Of a stretch of 64,000 bases of DNA, positions 47,284 to 56,519 are shown piece by piece (within the stretch, counting starts at the first letter, position 1; every line of letters begins with the position of its first letter). Source of the DNA: Bradyrhizobium sp. CCGUVB1N3. Lineage in GTDB: Bacteria; Pseudomonadota; Alphaproteobacteria; Rhizobiales; Xanthobacteraceae. The DNA lies in NCBI RefSeq assembly GCF_024199925.1, contig NZ_JANADR010000001.1, positions 3,658,001-3,722,000 of the forward strand, in the 5' to 3' direction. Below the pieces are notes generated by a model, which had not been told where the DNA came from, ran no database searches, and saw only the letters and a list, made by a program, of their open reading frames with translations. The position numbers and the translations under genes are program-made.

Positions 47284-47663
47284 GCCGAACGGACCGCCCG
47301 GATCACCCGCTGCAAGTGCGCCTCGTCGACATCCATGCCGGCGCGCACGACGATCTCGCCAATGGCAATCTCGATCACTGCGTCTGCCACAGAAGCCACC
47401 GCACCCTCGCAACCCGAGTGCCGCGAGCGATAAAGCTGCTCAGCCCGAGCATCACGGCGCCAAGCGAACAGCTGCGACGGGTGGATGCCGATCCGGTGGG
47501 CGATCGCCGATACGCTCGCGCCAGGCTCCAGTGCCTCTGTCACAACTTGCGCCTTGAACTCGTCCGACCAGCGTCGGCGAAGCTGCCGCGGCGCTCCCTC
47601 AAGACGCTCGGCGACCGCTTCGATCATATGGAAGGTTTTAGTTCCAGAACTAGGCGCAGACAT
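47280..47663 (-). CDS. tnpA: IS66-family TnpA
   Basis: This 127-residue protein has the helix-turn-helix RRWSDEFKAQVVTEALEPGA and IAHRIGIHPSQLFAWRRDAR typical of IS66 Orf1. The tail IGEIVVRAGMDVDEAHLQRV is also family-typical. Intact. Confidence 0.93.
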   Translation of the reverse strand: MSAPSSGTKTFHMIEAVAERLEGAPRQLRRRWSDEFKAQVVTEALEPGASVSAIAHRIGIHPSQLFAWRRDARAEQLYRSRHSGCEGAVASVADAVIEIAIGEIVVRAGMDVDEAHLQRVIRAVRSA

Positions 47664-47868
47664 AGAAGCTCACATCGGCTCACAAACTCAGCAGCCGATA
47701 GCCGATCGCTCACCCACTCCGCTAGATGGGGGCTCTTTGCCGCTTACATTCAGGTCGCGCGAAGTCGTTCCACTTTTCGCTTACAAATAGAATGCCCGCC
47801 CTCAAGGTAGCCACACCAGAACGCGACGAGTGGCGCAGCGACCGAGAGTTCGGGTGCGGTCACCCGAT

Positions 47869-49116
47869 TTAGCGCGTCTGACCGCGAACGCGTGTGTCTG
47901 TGCGCCCCCGATCAACGTCCTGAGCAAGTTTTCCCATCATTGTTTCGCCGCGAACAATAGGTGCCGGACTGTCGTTCTCTGTCGAAATTAGCGTTGCGGG
48001 CGGCAGAATAGAACACCCGGCAGCAGTCAGATTGATGGGTGTACCGCTTTTACGCCCGATCAATGGCTCATCCAGCGGGCGTCGGCGCTTATGGTAGGCC
48101 TCCAATAGTGGGGTCTCGATCGCGAGATGGATGGCCCCTCCTACAACGATGGAGGCCACAGCACACGCAAGGATGATCTGTATCGATGCGCTTGTCGGCA
48201 GCAGCTTGACGACCACCGCAATTGCAAAGGTGTGGAATAAATAGATGGAGTAGGATGCATCACCTACAAAGAGCAGAGGCCTCGCACCAAGCTTATAGCC
48301 GGCGCATTCCAGCAACAAAATTCCAGTAACAAGGAAGAACGCCGGAACACCAAAATGCACGAGTCGCGGACCATAGGCGCCCGTGTGAACATATAGACCG
48401 AAAAGTGCAATGCCGATCAAAATTGAGAGCCAGCCGAGCAGCGGTCGACCAGTCAACATTCCTCTTGTCGCCGCAACGCCTAGAAGAAGCCCAAGGCAGA
48501 ACTCTATGACGATGCTATTTTCATAGAAGGCTGGCACCGCGCCGCGTGGAGGAGCTAGCCAGCCCATCACGACCAAGGCCACCGAGAGCCACGCCATCAA
48601 GGCCACGCCTTGCATCGCTCTCGGCAAAAGCAACGCGACGGCGAACAACGCGTAAAAGAACATTTCATAATTCAACGTCCATCCTTGAAATAGCAGCGGC
48701 AAGTACTCGGCGGGGCTCGTAAGCGAGCGGTGCGGAACGAAGAACATTGAGAGGGCGAGGTGCTCTATCGAAACTTGCGTCCTCGGAAAGAGCTTGAGCC
48801 AGGCGGCTGCCGCCATTGCAATGGTCGCAACCCAATAGAGAGGCACAATCCGAGTTATGCGATCAGACATGAAGGCCAGCGGCGACTTGCCGCGCTCTGT
48901 GACGGTCCACATCACAAAGCCACTGATTACAAAGAAGATATCAACACCTGCCTGGCCAAGCCCCACCGAAAGACCGATGCGTTGGGCGGCGTGAAACACG
49001 ACGACTGCTATAGCCGCGACGGCTCGTAGCACCTGAATGCCGTCGTATCGATTTTGGAACGCGGAACTGGTCAACAGGAAGTGCCTTGAAAGTTGGCTAA
49101 CTGCGCGCAGCGCCAC
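47869..49116 (-). CDS. Acyltransferase-3 family protein (ExoZ-like)
   Basis: This is an approximately 415-residue protein with about ten membrane helices. The first, YDGIQVLRAVAAIAVVVFHA, carries the catalytic His of polysaccharide acyltransferases. GVDIFFVISGFVMW, FMSDRITRIVPLYWVATI and FVGDASYSIYLFHTFAI are further family blocks. It probably acetylates or otherwise acylates the exopolysaccharide made by the genes to the right. The start is uncertain: GTG 49116 lacks a good ribosome site, and a TTG 14 codons later has AAGG before it. The last 70 residues are polar and variable. Confidence 0.88.
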   Translation of the reverse strand: MALRAVSQLSRHFLLTSSAFQNRYDGIQVLRAVAAIAVVVFHAAQRIGLSVGLGQAGVDIFFVISGFVMWTVTERGKSPLAFMSDRITRIVPLYWVATIAMAAAAWLKLFPRTQVSIEHLALSMFFVPHRSLTSPAEYLPLLFQGWTLNYEMFFYALFAVALLLPRAMQGVALMAWLSVALVVMGWLAPPRGAVPAFYENSIVIEFCLGLLLGVAATRGMLTGRPLLGWLSILIGIALFGLYVHTGAYGPRLVHFGVPAFFLVTGILLLECAGYKLGARPLLFVGDASYSIYLFHTFAIAVVVKLLPTSASIQIILACAVASIVVGGAIHLAIETPLLEAYHKRRRPLDEPLIGRKSGTPINLTAAGCSILPPATLISTENDSPAPIVRGETMMGKLAQDVDRGRTDTRVRGQTR

Positions 49117-49804
49117 TTCCGAAACAGTGCATTACCCAAAATCGGCGAAACCACGTCCAGCATGTGGCGGCCGGCAGAATTATCGCCGTCGAGCGAACGT
49201 GATTGCACCGGGACCGCGGAAGCTTGGTGTGAGTTCCTCACAGTGCGTGCAGCCCGCTCCCCTCAGTGCCGAAATTTCGTTATTCCCACCCTCGTGGGCC
49301 TTGGTCGCGGCGAGTATTTGCACATCCGGCCGCGGAGGCTCCAGGCGTTCTCGAACATTCCCTTTACTCCAGCATTGGAGAGAGACCGAGCAGCGCCGAA
49401 GTACTAGCGACGGTCGGCGGGAGCCCCGCAGATTCGGTTCCGCAAGAGCATCGGGACCGTCCTAACGTGACATCCGGCAGCGCCTAGGACATCGTTTCGA
49501 CGCTTGGCCAATCGGCCAATTCGACGACCATCAATGCAAGCCTTGTTGTCAGTTTGCTGATGAAGTCCGAAGGCATCCACCACGGATCGCCCGGCAGCGA
49601 GGATGCAAGAGCAGCGGTCATACGGCGAAAGTGCCGAGGGGTACTGATCTAAGTCTCTGGATTTTCCATTGCACGTCCTACAACCACCTCGTACGGGTTA
49701 ACTTTCCTCTGCAAAGGTGCCTCGTCGCGAGCTTTTCCGGCGCGGCGGTGTTCACGATGAAATCGTGAACATCATCGTTACGTCTTAGCGAGAAGGTCTC
49801 GCAT
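49117..49804. other. Gene-poor stretch with decayed look
   Basis: No confident gene is seen. On the minus strand 49484-49621 encodes MTAALASSLPGDPWWMPSDF and a helical tail LALMVVELADWPSVETMS, 45 residues without a ribosome site. It may be a fragment or a small protein. A clean palindrome lies at 49750-49770. The rest shows short frames only. Confidence 0.4.
49750..49770. promoter_or_regulatory. Perfect 9-bp inverted repeat
   Basis: GTTCACGAT and ATCGTGAAC flank a GAA centre, and the match extends to 12 bp with one mismatch. There is no T-tract, so an operator is likelier than a terminator. It sits 35 bp behind the stop of the Nudix gene. Confidence 0.4.
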
Positions 49805-50530
49805 CTAGGCCCGTCGCATCATGCCTAAGAGATCATTTGGGAGTTCGCCGTTTGCCATCTTTGAGTACGCACCCAGAATCAACGCCATGCTGGCTGCGTC
49901 GACGATCTCTCCGCTAAGACACATTCTCACAGCTTCAGAAAACGGAATGCGCCGCTGCGCGATGGCTTCCTCTTGAGCGGGTTGTGGTTGTCCTTCCCTA
50001 AGCTGCCAAGCGATAAAACAAGGCGCCATCTCGTCTGTCACCCCTGGCGATGCCGTGAGATCGAACAGATGCAGCCACTTGTCGGCTTGGTATCCACTCT
50101 CCTCCAGGAGTTCCTGCTTGGCGCCGTCGAGCGAATCGATCCCAATCGGGATTCCGCCGCGGACGCATTCCCAAGTGTACTGGTCAAGCGTGTAGCGAAA
50201 TTGTCCGATGATCGTCGTGAAGCCATGCTCGTCGATAGGAAGGACCGTGACTCCTCTGAACTTCATGCGGACGGATACATAGGGGTGCGTCTTCCCGCTG
50301 CGATGCAGAACTGTATCACGTCGAGCAAGGTAGTAGGGGCAATCGAATGCAATCTCGGAATTCAATCGCTGCCAAGGGTTTGTTTGGTCCGTCAAGGGCG
50401 CGTGCTCCTCTATACGTTTGTCCTCAAGGAAAAACCATTCATCGAACTGATCTGTGACGGCGTTCACCTCGTTGATAGCGGCTCTAGCGTGGTAGTCACT
50501 GCAACGGTAGTGTATCAAACTTGAGAGCAA
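49805..50530 (-). CDS. Nudix-domain protein with variant Nudix box
   Basis: This is an up to 241-residue protein. The fold segments FRGVTVLPIDEHGFTTIIGQFRY and ECVRGGIPIGIDSLDGAKQE precede LLEESGYQADKWLHLFDL. The expected G-x5-E-x7-R-E-U-x-E-E-x-G-U becomes G-x5-D-x7-Q-E-L-L-E-E-S-G-Y, so the Arg is Gln and the first Glu is Asp, while the metal-binding Glu pair stays. It resembles ADP-ribose or nucleotide-sugar pyrophosphatases (ASPGVTDEMAPCFIAWQL). The start is unclear: TTG 50530 or GTG 50467, neither with a strong ribosome site. Confidence 0.75.
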   Translation of the reverse strand: MLSSLIHYRCSDYHARAAINEVNAVTDQFDEWFFLEDKRIEEHAPLTDQTNPWQRLNSEIAFDCPYYLARRDTVLHRSGKTHPYVSVRMKFRGVTVLPIDEHGFTTIIGQFRYTLDQYTWECVRGGIPIGIDSLDGAKQELLEESGYQADKWLHLFDLTASPGVTDEMAPCFIAWQLREGQPQPAQEEAIAQRRIPFSEAVRMCLSGEIVDAASMALILGAYSKMANGELPNDLLGMMRRA

Positions 50531-50679
50531 ACGCGATCGTCGGGTCCTCGTCCATCACAATGACCGTGCTGACGTCGTAGATAATTCCGGTCTCCAGACA
50601 GTGCCCAGTGACTCGCCCTCCAGAAAAGACGCGGCTCGATACTCTGTTGAGCAACTTTACCTGGAAAAGACAGAGCCTG

Positions 50680-50890
50680 CCCAAGGCATCAGCGCGCTTC
50701 GGCCGGCGCGCGAGCAGCCGGACGCAGACCAGCCCCAGCACCACCATGATCCCGGCGTTCGCGAGCAGGGTCGGCCCCTTGCCGCCAAGCGCGAGCCCGA
50801 AACCATAGGCAAGCGAGCCGACGGTCTGCCCCATGAAGAAGATGATGATGAACGAATGCAGCGAGAGCGCGGTGGCGCGCGCTTCAAATA
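50680..50890 (-). pseudogene. C-terminal fragment of a major-facilitator transporter
   Basis: The minus strand reads FEARATALSLHSFIIIFFMG, QTVGSLAYGFGLALGGKGPT and LLANAGIMVVLGLVCVRLLA, the last two membrane helices and Arg-rich end of an MFS permease. Nothing upstream continues the protein. Downstream the frame runs on into an unrelated 50-residue stretch (FSGGRVTGHCLETGIIYDV and beyond) I cannot place. Confidence 0.6.
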
Positions 50891-51178
50891 TGCCAAATTT
50901 AATAGCACGCCACGCTGGCCGGCGACGGCTCGCGCCTATTGCTATGCAACAATCAGCAGGTGAGGAGCTGCTAGGCTAAAGTCGTGAGCAACATCGGCCA
51001 TAAAACCGTTGCCAAGACGACCGCAGGTATAAAGCATTGATCGCCAACTTTTCTAAGCATAGGCATATTCCAGCACAAACGCGCTTTGAGTCTGGACTCC
51101 GTGCAGCAATTGACGACGTCGTCTTTCAATTAATCTTCTTGATCAACCTTGAATGCTCGCCAGCGGGATTTTGCGAGA

Positions 51179-52744
51179 ATGTTCACACGTCGTGCAGTAC
51201 TGGGGGGGCTCAGTCTGGGCTTTGCGTCGGGTTCTCTTGCCGGAAGTAACGGCAGATGGTTGGCGCCCGTGCCTGATCTAGGCTACCGTTTCGCGAGCAA
51301 TCGCACGCGCCCCGCATTCACGGGTGTCGCGGCGATGCCCAACAGTCAATACGTTGTAGGTCGGCATGTCTTCTACTCGCCAAACTACGAACAATACAAC
51401 ATTCGGTTCGTGATACCAAACTTCTGGACTCCGCAGGTTGCGTTTGCTCCATTTGAGGTCATGGGCGACGCGGGACGGCAAATCCTCGGCTTCGCGTTCA
51501 AGATCGGCTCGACATACCATCAAGCGACCATCAATGGCAGATCCAACTACACCACCGGCGTCGGTGATCCTTGGATTATCACCGATCCGCATCCTGTGAG
51601 ATGGCCTGCCAACACACCGTTGTCGACCTTCACATATGATTTCTGTCCGGTCGGAATTCGACGACCGGTCAGCTACAATCCAATTCAAGCGAAATATGGC
51701 GATGGATGGGCCCAGAGTCCGACGGATTCGCTGGGAGAAATTCTCCACGGAGGCGCGATCCCGACCCCCGCCTTCGGCGCAACGGCACCTGGGCCGCTCT
51801 GCATCGTCGCGCAGGGTGCGCCAACCATGCAACCGGTAGGCCTAGTCCTTGGCGACAGCCTCGATGCTGGGGCTAATACCAATATCGCCAATCAGGTTGG
51901 AAGCCGCGCGAACATGGGTTTCTGGCCCATCGGACTTGACGATGACACGCCTGGTGTAGGCCGCATACCGTTCGCCATGTTCGCGGTCGGATCGACGAAT
52001 TTCTTTTCGATCACTCGCGATCAGTTCACCCTCCGCCAGCGGTTGTTGGCCGCTCTTGGTTATCCTTTTACGTTCTTCGCGAATGGCCATGGGCAGAACC
52101 AGATCAGCGGCGGCGGTTTCAAGGCTGTTAAAGCGGCTGCGGATACCTCTTGGGCCTATCAGCGCGAGTTTCGTCGGCCCGATGGGTCGACGTTCAAGAA
52201 CATCATTCGCACCCTCCAGCCGCTGGTGCAGGACGTGAGCAACAGCAAGTTCTCCGCCATCGCGAACCAAGCGACAAAGCCGCTCAATACCTTTCCGTCT
52301 GGAGAAAGGTATCTGTACAACGACTACGCGCGTAGCTTGCCACCAAACGTCGACGCCTGCATCGACACCTCGCCAGCTTGGACTGATCTGACCTTCCCCG
52401 ATAAATTCAAGGCGCTGGGCCGCGAATCCAGAATTAAACTGGCGGTTTCGTCGGGGATCGTCATTATGGTCAGCGGCGCGCCACCGCTGGTCGGAGACGA
52501 TATTGTGATCGGCGCGGATGCGGCCGGAGCGTTCGTTCGGAACGTTGGGAAAGTGGCTCCAAGTGGCTCTGATTGGATCGTGGAGTTTTCCGTCGGAGAA
52601 GCTGCGATCAGCACTGAGGTCATCGCTGGAGCGATCGTTCGTGCGACACCGACTCGAGATGGCATACACATGACCGGTCCTGTTTCTGCAGACGGCGCTA
52701 AGCCCATCATCGAAGCGAAAGCCGCGGGAGTTTTCTCCCTCTAA
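51179..52744 (+). CDS. Tat-exported SGNH/GDSL-like hydrolase
   Basis: This 521-residue protein starts MFTRRAVLGGLSLGFASGSL, a twin-arginine leader. A beta-rich region of about 190 residues (YNIRFVIPNFWTPQVAFAPF) precedes GLVLGDSLDAGAN, the block-I Ser of SGNH esterases (Ser about 227). RDGIHMT near residue 495 supplies the Asp-x-x-His pair. The Asn/Gly block is less clear (FFANGHGQNQ). It probably removes or transfers acyl groups on an exported polysaccharide. It sits next to the GDP-fucose genes, converging on fcl. GC is slightly lower than in the core genes. Confidence 0.72.
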   Translation: MFTRRAVLGGLSLGFASGSLAGSNGRWLAPVPDLGYRFASNRTRPAFTGVAAMPNSQYVVGRHVFYSPNYEQYNIRFVIPNFWTPQVAFAPFEVMGDAGRQILGFAFKIGSTYHQATINGRSNYTTGVGDPWIITDPHPVRWPANTPLSTFTYDFCPVGIRRPVSYNPIQAKYGDGWAQSPTDSLGEILHGGAIPTPAFGATAPGPLCIVAQGAPTMQPVGLVLGDSLDAGANTNIANQVGSRANMGFWPIGLDDDTPGVGRIPFAMFAVGSTNFFSITRDQFTLRQRLLAALGYPFTFFANGHGQNQISGGGFKAVKAAADTSWAYQREFRRPDGSTFKNIIRTLQPLVQDVSNSKFSAIANQATKPLNTFPSGERYLYNDYARSLPPNVDACIDTSPAWTDLTFPDKFKALGRESRIKLAVSSGIVIMVSGAPPLVGDDIVIGADAAGAFVRNVGKVAPSGSDWIVEFSVGEAAISTEVIAGAIVRATPTRDGIHMTGPVSADGAKPIIEAKAAGVFSL

Positions 52745-52764
52745 AGCGGGACGATAGCAACAAC

Positions 52765-53706
52765 CTACTCGCTCGCCAGATAGGCCGAGTAACTGTGCCC
52801 GATACCATCCACGAGCGGGGTCCGCGCGCGCCAGCCGAGCTCCGTCAGGCGGCTGACGTCGAGCAGCTTGCGGGGCGTGCCGTCGGGGCGCGAGGTGTCG
52901 AAGGTGATGGCGCCGCGATAGCCGACGATGTCGGCGACGATGCGGGCGAACTCGGCGATGGTGACGTCCTCGCCGGTGCCGATGTTGATCAGCTCCGCGG
53001 CCGAATAGGTCTTCATGAGGTGGACGCAGGCATCCGCCATGTCGTCGACATAGAGAAACTCGCGCCGCGGCGTGCCGGTGCCCCAGACGGCGACGCTCGC
53101 CGCACCCGAGAGCTTCGCCTCGTGGAAGCGGCGGATCAGGGCGGCGACGACGTGGCTGTATTCGGGATGATAGTTGTCGCCGGGGCCGTAGAGATTGGTC
53201 GGCATCACGCTGATGAAGTCGCTGCCATACTGGCTGCGATAGGCCTCCGCCATTTTGATGCCGGCGATCTTGGCAATCGCATAGGGCTCGTTGGTCGGCT
53301 CGAGCGGGCCGGTCAGCACAGAATCTTCGCGCAACGGCTGCGGCGCCAGTTTCGGATAGATGCAGGACGAGCCCAGGAACATCAGCTTCTCGGCACCGGT
53401 CTGATGCGCGGCTTGGATGACATTCGCGGCGATCGCGATGTTGTCGTAGATGAACTCGGCGCGCAGGGTATCGTTGGCGACGATGCCGCCGACCTTGGCG
53501 GCGGCGAGAAAGACCACCTGCGGCCGCGTCTTCGCAAACCAGTCGAACACCGCAGCCTGGTTGCGCAGATCGACCTCGCTGCGATCGACCGTGACGAGCC
53601 GCACGTCCTCCCGTGCCAGGCGACGAAGCATCGCCGCTCCGACCATGCCGCGATGGCCGGCGACGTAGACGCTTTTGCCCTTCAGCTCAAGCGGTGTGAC
53701 GGCCAC
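52765..53706 (-). CDS. fcl: GDP-L-fucose synthase
   Basis: This 313-residue extended SDR has the NADP motif [41 protein letters not shown], the catalytic Ser in [40 protein letters not shown] (Tyr-x3-Lys), and the substrate residues [27 protein letters not shown]. It epimerises and reduces GDP-4-keto-6-deoxymannose to GDP-L-fucose. It starts at GTG 53706 behind GGGAGG, overlapping gmd by 20 bp, so the two are translationally coupled. Confidence 0.96.
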   Translation of the reverse strand: MAVTPLELKGKSVYVAGHRGMVGAAMLRRLAREDVRLVTVDRSEVDLRNQAAVFDWFAKTRPQVVFLAAAKVGGIVANDTLRAEFIYDNIAIAANVIQAAHQTGAEKLMFLGSSCIYPKLAPQPLREDSVLTGPLEPTNEPYAIAKIAGIKMAEAYRSQYGSDFISVMPTNLYGPGDNYHPEYSHVVAALIRRFHEAKLSGAASVAVWGTGTPRREFLYVDDMADACVHLMKTYSAAELINIGTGEDVTIAEFARIVADIVGYRGAITFDTSRPDGTPRKLLDVSRLTELGWRARTPLVDGIGHSYSAYLASE

Positions 53707-54757
53707 TGGCGGCCTCCCGCTTCGCCTCGTCAAGATCGCTTGCCACCATCTCCTGCACCAGCTGGGCGAAAGTGCGCTTCGGCTTCCAGCCGAGCTGCGC
53801 GCGCGCCTTGCTGGAATCGCCGACCAGAAGATCGACCTCGGTGGGACGGAAATAGGTGGGATCGATCTTCACCACCGTCCTGCCGCTCTTCACATCGACG
53901 CCGATCTCTTCGACGCCCTTGCCACGCCATTCAATGCGGCGACCGACTTCACCGAAGGCGAGCTCGACCATCTCGCGCACCGAGCGGGTCTCACCGGTCG
54001 CGAGCACGAAATCACCCGGTTTATCCGCCTGGAGGATCAGGTGCATGCCCTCGATATAATCCCTGGCATGACCCCAGTCGCGCTTGGCCTCGAGATTGCC
54101 GAGATAGAGCACCTCTTCCAGACCGACCTCGATGCGGGCAACCGCACGGGTGATTTTTCGGGTGACGAATGTCTCGCCGCGGATCGGGCTTTCGTGGTTG
54201 AACAGGATGCCGTTGCTGGCAAACATGCCGTAGGCTTCCCGATAGTTCACCGTGATCCAGTAGCCATAGAGCTTGGCGACGCCATAAGGCGAGCGCGGAT
54301 AGAACGGCGTCGTCTCCTTCTGCGGGATCTCCTGCACCAGACCATAGAGCTCCGACGTGGAGGCCTGGTAGAAGCGCGTCTCTTTCTCCATGCCGAGGAT
54401 ACGGATCGCCTCGAGCAGCCGCAGCACGCCGAGCGCGTCGGCATTCGCGGTATATTCCGGGCTCTCGAACGAGACGGCGACGTGGCTCTGGGCGGCGAGA
54501 TTGTAGATCTCGGTCGGCCGGATCTGCTGCACGAGGCGGATCAGGTTGGTCGAGTCGGTCATGTCGCCGTAATGCATCAGGAACGGCACGTTGCCGACAT
54601 GCGGATCCTGATAGAGATGATCGACGCGCGCGGTGTTGAAGGAGGACGAGCGCCGCTTGATGCCGTGCACGACATAGCCGAGCGACAGCAGATATTCGGC
54701 GAGATAAGCGCCGTCCTGTCCGGTAACGCCGGTGATCAGAGCGACCCGTTCAGCCAT
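53687..54757 (-). CDS. gmd: GDP-mannose 4,6-dehydratase
   Basis: This 356-residue extended SDR has the nucleotide motif [40 protein letters not shown], the active site in [40 protein letters not shown] (Tyr-x3-Lys), [20 protein letters not shown] and [18 protein letters not shown]. It converts GDP-mannose to GDP-4-keto-6-deoxymannose, the substrate of Fcl. Start 54757 has AAGG upstream. The TTG before it is not needed. Confidence 0.97.
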   Translation of the reverse strand: MAERVALITGVTGQDGAYLAEYLLSLGYVVHGIKRRSSSFNTARVDHLYQDPHVGNVPFLMHYGDMTDSTNLIRLVQQIRPTEIYNLAAQSHVAVSFESPEYTANADALGVLRLLEAIRILGMEKETRFYQASTSELYGLVQEIPQKETTPFYPRSPYGVAKLYGYWITVNYREAYGMFASNGILFNHESPIRGETFVTRKITRAVARIEVGLEEVLYLGNLEAKRDWGHARDYIEGMHLILQADKPGDFVLATGETRSVREMVELAFGEVGRRIEWRGKGVEEIGVDVKSGRTVVKIDPTYFRPTEVDLLVGDSSKARAQLGWKPKRTFAQLVQEMVASDLDEAKREAASGRHTA

Positions 54758-54919
54758 CGCCAAAACCTTGTCTCATCAAAAGCGGTTAGCGGCCGGGATA
54801 ACCCATGCGCCCATCGGTCCGACATGCACGGCCTGTGGTTAAAACCGCGTGCAAACGAGGTCTTTCTTGGACATATCTGCCGCCGGGTCAACCCCGGATA
54901 GGCGCCACATCGGCTGCCC

Positions 54920-55336
54920 CTACTGGGCGCGGTCGACCGCGCTGACCAAGACGGGTGCCTTCGGTCCGGATATGGTGATCTGGAGGGTCGACGTACCCTC
55001 CTCGTGCCGGTTCTTGCCAACCACGACGAGCGTGAAGCTGTCCGTCCCGGAAAAATCGGATTTTGCATAGTAGCGGAAGCCCGGACCCACGAGGACGAGC
55101 TCGCCATTCGCCGGCTTCTCCGCAACCGAGACGCTGTAGATCTGCATCGTCGACCAGCGCAGGCCCTGGATGCAATCCGCACCCGGCGCGATGGTCATCG
55201 ACCATTCCATGGTGTCGCCGGCGAGCTTGTAAGGCGTGATATCGCGCATGCAGTTCGGCGTGGCTTGGGCGGCGGGTCCGCACGCGAGAATGCTCAGCAA
55301 CCCGACAATGGATGCACAAATCGACGTTCGCGACAT
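54920..55336 (-). CDS. Exported Ig-like/cadherin-like small protein, paralogue A
   Basis: This 138-residue protein has a signal peptide (MSRTSICASIVGLLSILACGPAAQA). The mature part contains WSMTIAPGADCIQGLRWSTM, GELVLVGPGFRYYAKSDFSG and TDSFTLVVVGKNRHEEGTST, the pattern of bacterial Ig-like or tandem-95 type beta-sandwiches. Two Cys may form a disulfide. It is clearly paralogous to the protein at 58373-58747. The role is unknown, perhaps structural at the cell surface or with the exopolysaccharide. Confidence 0.82.
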   Translation of the reverse strand: MSRTSICASIVGLLSILACGPAAQATPNCMRDITPYKLAGDTMEWSMTIAPGADCIQGLRWSTMQIYSVSVAEKPANGELVLVGPGFRYYAKSDFSGTDSFTLVVVGKNRHEEGTSTLQITISGPKAPVLVSAVDRAQ

Positions 55337-55754
55337 GGTTCGCCCCCTTCCCGGCGTTGCGCACAGAGAATGGAGAGCGAACCTGAAGGTTCGGTAAGGC
55401 CGCGCAGCCAGCGCGTGGTGGTGGTTAAGGGGCCGCTAACACGCCCCATCTGCGCTCGAACGCGGAAGCCTATCAGACTTCGCCCCTTCAGACCTCGAAG
55501 CTGAGTTTGACGGCAGCAATGACGGCGATGCGATGCAGGCAGCCAGAAGGCAAGCAGTCGACAACGCGACCATCGAGGTCTCTCCCTGAAGCTCGACCAC
55601 CCTAGTTACGAATGCTAAGACGAGCGTTGCGGTTCGTACCTGCAATTTCGAACGGTCCCAAAGTTGAGGCCCGCATCTCGCAAAGCTATAGTCTTGGCCC
55701 GGCGCGGACACCCGGTGCAGCGCGCATTTGAGATTTCAGCGAGTTCATCACGAT
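55337..55754. other. Intergenic stretch, nothing confident
   Basis: This lies between two divergent small exported proteins. A minus-strand frame at 55436-55711 includes a short Ala/Leu-rich stretch, but it has no ribosome site and ends without a recognisable domain. Promoters of both flanking genes must lie here. None is clear by eye. Confidence 0.4.
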
Positions 55755-56057
55755 ATGATTCAATCCCTCAAGCCGGCACCCGTCTCCACGCCCATCCTCC
55801 TTGCCGCTGCGCTTCTTGCAGGTGCCGCAACCGCCATCGCGACAGACGCCTCCGCCGCGCCGACCGCCGAAGCGGCCCGAAAGTGCATGCATTATTCCTA
55901 TATTGCCTATCCCTACCAGCGCCCGGGCTCGGTACGCATGAGCCCTGATCGCCAAACCTATTTTAGGGATTGCATGGCGAAAGACGGCAATGTGCCGGAG
56001 CCTCCCGCGCCGAAGCCGGCCCCTGCCTCGGCGGATGTCCACGCGCCGAAGAGCTAA
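55755..56057 (+). CDS. Small exported two-Cys protein, paralogue C
   Basis: This 100-residue protein starts MIQSLKPAPVSTPILLAAAL with a signal peptide ending ASA. The mature part has EAARKCMHYSYIAYPYQRPG and DRQTYFRDCMAKDGNV, with one Cys in each, and a Pro-rich tail. It shares the ARKC...YFxxC..xxGxV pattern with the convergent neighbour at 56088-56345. The function is unknown. Confidence 0.72.
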   Translation: MIQSLKPAPVSTPILLAAALLAGAATAIATDASAAPTAEAARKCMHYSYIAYPYQRPGSVRMSPDRQTYFRDCMAKDGNVPEPPAPKPAPASADVHAPKS

Positions 56058-56087
56058 GCCAAGAGCTGGAGCAACGGCGCCTGCGCC

Positions 56088-56345
56088 TCACTTCGGGGCG
56101 TTGTCGTCGACCTGGCCGTTGTTGGCGACGCATTTATTGAAATAGGCCTGCTGGTCGCGCCCCGATCCCTTGGTGCTTCCGGCGGCTGGGTTGGCCGGCT
56201 CACGCGGAGGAAATTGCTTGGTCGTCAGCGCGCTGCATTTCCTGGCCAGCTCGGCCGTGATCGCCTGCGCCGGAATTGGCGCTGAAAGCAGCGTGATACC
56301 AACAAGAGCAGACAAAAGAACGCCAAAGCTCAATTGGAACGGCAT
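56088..56345 (-). CDS. Small exported two-Cys protein, paralogue D
   Basis: This 85-residue protein starts MPFQLSFGVLLSALVGITLL with a signal peptide ending AQA. The mature part has ITAELARKCSALTTKQFPPR and DQQAYFNKCVANNGQVDDN. It has the same two-Cys pattern as the protein at 55755-56057, which ends 30 bp away on the other strand. Start 56345 has AAGGAAAAATC before it. The function is unknown. Confidence 0.78.
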   Translation of the reverse strand: MPFQLSFGVLLSALVGITLLSAPIPAQAITAELARKCSALTTKQFPPREPANPAAGSTKGSGRDQQAYFNKCVANNGQVDDNAPK

Positions 56346-56519
56346 GATTTTTCCTTGTCGGATGAGGACAGCGGCACTATTCGAATATCCCTGACATAAC
56401 CTGGGCACCGCCTGATAGTAGCTTCCTTCGTACCCGTTTCACATCCAAAATGGGGTATCGCCTTCCAGCGGCTGGAGAAAACACTGCAGAAGCCTTCACC
56501 AGAAATAACCTCGGGTGAA

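Larger units (their letters stand above)
42517..47747 (-). mobile_element. IS66-family element, interrupted by nested insertions
   Basis: The terminal inverted repeat GTAAGCGGCAA is at 42517 and, inverted, ends at 47747. The 8-bp target duplication ATTCAGGT is at 42509-42516 and 47748-47755. Removing the inner insertion leaves about 2.5 kb with tnpA, tnpB and tnpC in the usual order, a standard IS66. The element is dead because tnpC is split. Confidence 0.93.
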
